Assembly (NCBI GenBank): GCA_958450325.1
Contig: OY288257.1
Coordinates: forward strand, 11,737,873-11,801,872
DNA from: Agrostemma githago
Lineage: Eukaryota > Streptophyta > Magnoliopsida > Caryophyllales > Caryophyllaceae
Direction: 5' to 3'
DNA: 64,000 bases
A model generated the notes under the pieces. The model saw nothing but the letters and a program-made list of their open reading frames with translations, searched no databases and was not told where the DNA came from. Below are positions 60,577 to 64,000 of this stretch, one piece after another. Both the position numbers and the translations under genes were made by a program. Numbering within the stretch: the first letter of the stretch is position 1; the number at the start of each line of letters is the position of its first letter.

Positions 60577-62096
60577 AATCACATCCACGACAGGGTTTAC
60601 AAATACTCTCTTAGGGTTCAGTTTCTTGCGGGTTTAGTGACCTTGAATAAGGAAAAGGGTTTAGGGTTTGATTAGGCGGAGCCGCGACCCTAAACCCTTT
60701 TCCGTCCCGTCTTATCCAGTACCCTTCATTCTCTTAAGGTTCAGTGCCCCATCTTTGAATCATATCCCCGACAGGGTTCACCAATACTCTCTTAGGGTTC
60801 AGTTTCTTGCGGGTTTAGTGACCTTGAATAAGAAAAAGGGTTTAGGGTTGGATTAGGCGGAGCCGCGAAGCGGGTCCGCCTAATCCAACCCTAAACCCTT
60901 TTCCGTCCCGTCTTATGCAGTACCCTACTCTTAAGGTTCAGTGCCCCATCTTTGAATCACATCCACGACAGGGTTCACCAGTACTCTCTTAGGGTTCAGT
61001 TTCTTGCGGGTTTAGTGACCTCGAATAAGGAAAAGGGTTTAGGGTTGGATTAGGCAGAGCCGCGAAGCGGGTCCGCCTAATCCAACCCTAAACCCTTTTC
61101 CGTCCCGTCTTATGCAGTACCCTACTCTTAAGGTTCAGTGCCCCATCTTTGAATCACATCCACGACAGGGTTCACCAATACTCTCTTAGGGTTCAGTTTC
61201 TTGCGGGTTTAGTGACCTTGAATAAGGAAAAGGGTTTAGGGTTGGATTAGGCAGAGCCGCGAAGCGGGTTCGCCTAATCCAACCCTAAACCCTTTTCCAT
61301 CCCGTCTTATGCAGTACCCTACTCTTAAGGTTCAGTGCCCCATCTTTGAATCACATCCAGGAGAGGGTTCACCAATACCCTCTTAGGGTTCAGTTTCTTG
61401 CGGGTTTAGTGACCTTGAATAAGGAAAAGGGTTTAGGGTTTGATTAGGCGGAGCCGCGACCCTAAACCCTTTTCCGTCCCGTCTTATGCAGTACCCTTCT
61501 CTTAAGGTTCAGTGCCCCATCTTTGACTAACATCCACGACAGGGTTCACCAATACTCTCTTAGGGTTCAGTTTCTTGCGGGTTTAGTGACCTTGAATAAG
61601 AAAAAGGGTTTAGGGTTGGATTAGGCGGAGCCGCGAAGCGGGTCCGCCTAATCCAACCCTAAACCCTTTTCCGTCCCGTCTTATGCAGTACCCTACTCTT
61701 AAGGTTCAGTGCCCCATCTTTTAATCACATCCACGACAGGGTTCACCAATACCCTCTTAGGGTTCAGTTTCTTGCGGGTTTAGTGTCCTTTAATAAGGAA
61801 AAGGGTTTAGGGTTGGATTAGGTGGAGCCGCGACCCTAAACCCTTTTCCTTCCCGTCTTATGCAGTACCCTACTCTTAAGGTTCAGTTCCCCATCTTTGA
61901 ATCACATCCACGACAGGGTTCACCAATACTCTCTTAGGGCTCAGTTTCTTGCGGGTTTATTGACCTTGAATAAGGAAAAGGGTTTAGGGTTGGATTAGGC
62001 GGAGCCGCGAAGTGGGTCCACCTAATCCAACCCTAAACCCTTTTCCGTCCCGTCTTATGCAGTACCCTACTCTTAAGGTTCAGTGCCCCATCTTTG
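60577..62096. repeat. 1520 bp HOR, copy 3
   Basis: This copy has all eight slots in order. I saw only two differences from copy 1, both in slot 1: A in place of C at 60601 (TTTACAAATAC) and C in place of G at 60716 (CTTATCCAG). Confidence 0.9.
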
Positions 62097-63616
62097 AATC
62101 ACATCCACGACAGGGTTTACCAATACTCTCTTAGGGTTCAGTTTCTTGCGGGTTTAGTGACCTTGAATAAGGAAAAGGGTTTAGGGTTTGATTAGGCGGA
62201 GCCGCGACCCTAAACCCTTTTCCGTCCCGTCTTATGCAGTACCCTTCATTCTCTTAAGGTTCAGTGCCCCATCTTTGAATCATATCCCCGACAGGGTTCA
62301 CCAATACTCTCTTAGGGTTCAGTTTCTTGCGGGTTTAGTGACCTTGAATAAGAAAAAGGGTTTAGGGTTGGATTAGGCGGAGCCGCGAAGCGGGTCCGCC
62401 TAATCCAACCCTAAACCCTTTTCCGTCCCGTCTTATGCAGTACCCTACTCTTAAGGTTCAGTGCCCCATCTTTGAATCACATCCACGACAGGGTTCACCA
62501 GTACTCTCTTAGGGTTCAGTTTCTTGCGGGTTTAGTGACCTCGAATAAGGAAAAGGGTTTAGGGTTGGATTAGGCAGAGCCGCGAAGCGGGTCCGCCTAA
62601 TCCAACCCTAAACCCTTTTCCGTCCCGTCTTATGCAGTACCCTACTCTTAAGGTTCAGTGCCCCATCTTTGAATCACATCCACGACAGGGTTCACCAATA
62701 CTCTCTTAGGGTTCAGTTTCTTGCGGGTTTAGTGACCTTGAATAAGGAAAAGGGTTTAGGGTTGGATTAGGCAGAGCCGCGAAGCGGGTTCGCCTAATCC
62801 AACCCTAAACCCTTTTCCATCCCGTCTTATGCAGTACCCTACTCTTAAGGTTCAGTGCCCCATCTTTGAATCACATCCAGGAGAGGGTTCACCAATACCC
62901 TCTTAGGGTTCAGTTTCTTGCGGGTTTAGTGACCTTGAATAAGGAAAAGGGTTTAGGGTTTGATTAGGCGGAGCCGCGACCCTAAACCCTTTTCCGTCCC
63001 GTCTTATGCAGTACCCTTCTCTTAAGGTTCAGTGCCCCATCTTTGACTAACATCCACGACAGGGTTCACCAATACTCTCTTAGGGTTCAGTTTCTTGCGG
63101 GTTTAGTGACCTTGAATAAGAAAAAGGGTTTAGGGTTGGATTAGGCGGAGCCGCGAAGCGGGTCCGCCTAATCCAACCCTAAACCCTTTTCCGTCCCGTC
63201 TTATGCAGTACCCTACTCTTAAGGTTCAGTGCCCCATCTTTTAATCACATCCACGACAGGGTTCACCAATACCCTCTTAGGGTTCAGTTTCTTGCGGGTT
63301 TAGTGTCCTTTAATAAGGAAAAGGGTTTAGGGTTGGATTAGGTGGAGCCGCGACCCTAAACCCTTTTCCTTCCCGTCTTATGCAGTACCCTACTCTTAAG
63401 GTTCAGTTCCCCATCTTTGAATCACATCCACGACAGGGTTCACCAATACTCTCTTAGGGCTCAGTTTCTTGCGGGTTTATTGACCTTGAATAAGGAAAAG
63501 GGTTTAGGGTTGGATTAGGCGGAGCCGCGAAGTGGGTCCACCTAATCCAACCCTAAACCCTTTTCCGTCCCGTCTTATGCAGTACCCTACTCTTAAGGTT
63601 CAGTGCCCCATCTTTG
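62097..63616. repeat. 1520 bp HOR, copy 4
   Basis: This copy has all eight slots in order and no difference from copy 1 that I could see over 1520 bases, at an offset of 4560 bp. Such identity between non-adjacent copies indicates very recent homogenisation or amplification, or an assembly effect. Confidence 0.92.
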
Positions 63617-64000
63617 AATCACATCCACGACAGGGTTTACCAATACTCTCTTAGGGTTCAGTTTCTTGCGGGTTTAGTGACCTTGAATAAGGAAAAGGGT
63701 TTAGGGTTTGATTAGGCGGAGCCGCGACCCTAAACCCTTTTCCGTCCCGTCTTATGCAGTACCCTTCATTCTCTTAAGGTTCAGTGCCCCATCTTTGAAT
63801 CATATCCCCGACAGGGTTCACCAATACTCTCTTAGGGTTCAGTTTCTTGCGGGTTTAGTGACCTTGAATAAGAAAAAGGGTTTAGGGTTGGATTAGGCGG
63901 AGCCGCGAAGCGGGTCCGCCTAATCCAACCCTAAACCCTTTTCCGTCCCGTCTTATGCAGTACCCTACTCTTAAGGTTCAGTGCCCCATCTTTGAATCAC
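63617..64000. repeat. 1520 bp HOR, copy 5, cut by the window edge
   Basis: Slot 1 (63617-63797), slot 2 (63798-63994) and the first six bases of slot 3 are present. The repeat therefore continues past the right end of the window. Confidence 0.93.

Larger units (their letters stand above)
1..64000. repeat. Tandem satellite array, 197 bp monomer with a 177 bp short form
   Basis: The entire window consists of head-to-tail copies of one monomer in one orientation, roughly 330 in total. AATCACATCC-like starts recur every 197 bp, or every 177 bp for the short form, from position 1 to the last base. Single-base exceptions include a 198 bp monomer at 3836 and 196 bp monomers at 24753, 24949, 32334, 34617, 35581, 51906 and 56750. 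I found no stretch over 50 bases that is not monomer sequence, no inserted mobile element and no orientation switch. The repeat family itself is not one I can name. The telomere-like TTTAGGG content suggests a plant or green-lineage nuclear genome; that is inference. Confidence 0.97.

Noticed and set aside
1..64000. CRISPR array
   Set aside because: The repeats are 197 bp, contiguous and lack unique spacers; no cas genes.
1..64000. True telomere tract
   Set aside because: TTTAGGG appears only as single or about 1.7 units within each monomer, in both orientations. No run of three or more perfect units was seen.
1..64000. Ribosomal DNA spacer or 5S rDNA array
   Set aside because: No 5S, 18S or 25S rRNA sequence recognised, and the monomer has no internal 5S promoter boxes.

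Overview
The whole 64 kb window is one uninterrupted satellite DNA array. I see no gene, RNA gene, transposon or unique sequence anywhere in it. About 330 head-to-tail monomers lie in a single orientation. The full monomer is 197 bp (about 49% GC in the one I counted, 3442-3638). Around 60 monomers are a 177 bp short form. The monomer phase used here starts at the conserved AATCACATCC.

Each full monomer has a 73 bp near-perfect palindrome at its centre, with arms made of plant-type telomere-like sequence (GGGTTTAGGG on the left, CCCTAAACCC on the right). Each typical monomer carries three copies of the octamer TTAGGGTT / AACCCTAA. This heptamer family (TTTAGGG) is typical of land plants and many green algae, so I infer a eukaryotic nuclear genome, most likely plant or green lineage, in a centromeric, pericentromeric, knob-like or subtelomeric block. 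Species and chromosomal location cannot be read from the sequence.

Monomers fall into recurring subtypes, named here by diagnostic bases. A: GACTGGG, GGGCTGG, CCCAAAACCC. B: CAATACCC, GGAAAATGG, CAGTACCTT; B' is B ending CTAATCCC and CAGTACCCTACTC. C: CAGTACTC, TTACGGG, GGCGAA. D: CAATACCC, GGAAAAAGG. E: CAATACTC, GGCAGA, CAGTTCCC; E* is E with GTGTTGG. F: GGTACACC, ACCTCGAA, short form. G: CAATACCC, GGCAGA; GE is G with the CAGTTCCC end. H: CACCCACG, GGATAAGG, CCTATTC. K: CAGTACCC, ACCTCGAA, short. L: CCTGTACTC, GTGTTGG. M: GGTACACC with GTTTGCC. N: CTGTCGGG, GGAGTAGG; N2 is N with GGATGGAG. I: GGTGGA with GTCCGCC. J: CAGTACTC, GTCCGCC or GAGTCCGCC, AAAACC, CTCAGAAGG. P: GGGATTAGGG, CAGTATCC. 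Q: CAATACTC, GTCCGCC. R: CACATACACG, GAGCTGCG. S: GCGTAGCGGG, CAGTTCCC. T: CTTAGAATCACACCC.

Layout: 1-21.2 kb is built from an eight-monomer order A-B-C-D-E-F-G-H (1556 bp) reshuffled by duplications. 21.2-37.7 kb is a second domain using E*, L, M and N. 37.7-42.2 kb is a short-monomer-free H/A/B/C domain with a 1773 bp tandem duplication. 41.8-46.5 kb has 1162 bp periodicity. 46.5-52.1 kb carries three copies of a six-monomer cassette. 52.1-57.3 kb is a more diverged mosaic. 57.34-64.0 kb is a homogeneous 1520 bp, eight-monomer higher-order repeat (HOR) of four full copies plus a partial one, running off the right edge.

The array records repeated unequal exchange and gene conversion: many repeat periods (374 to 3247 bp), all integer combinations of 197 and 177 bp monomers, shared private mutations, and hybrid monomers with internal switch points. 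Positions and periods come from reading the sequence by eye. Subtype calls are approximate and no alignment or database search was run.
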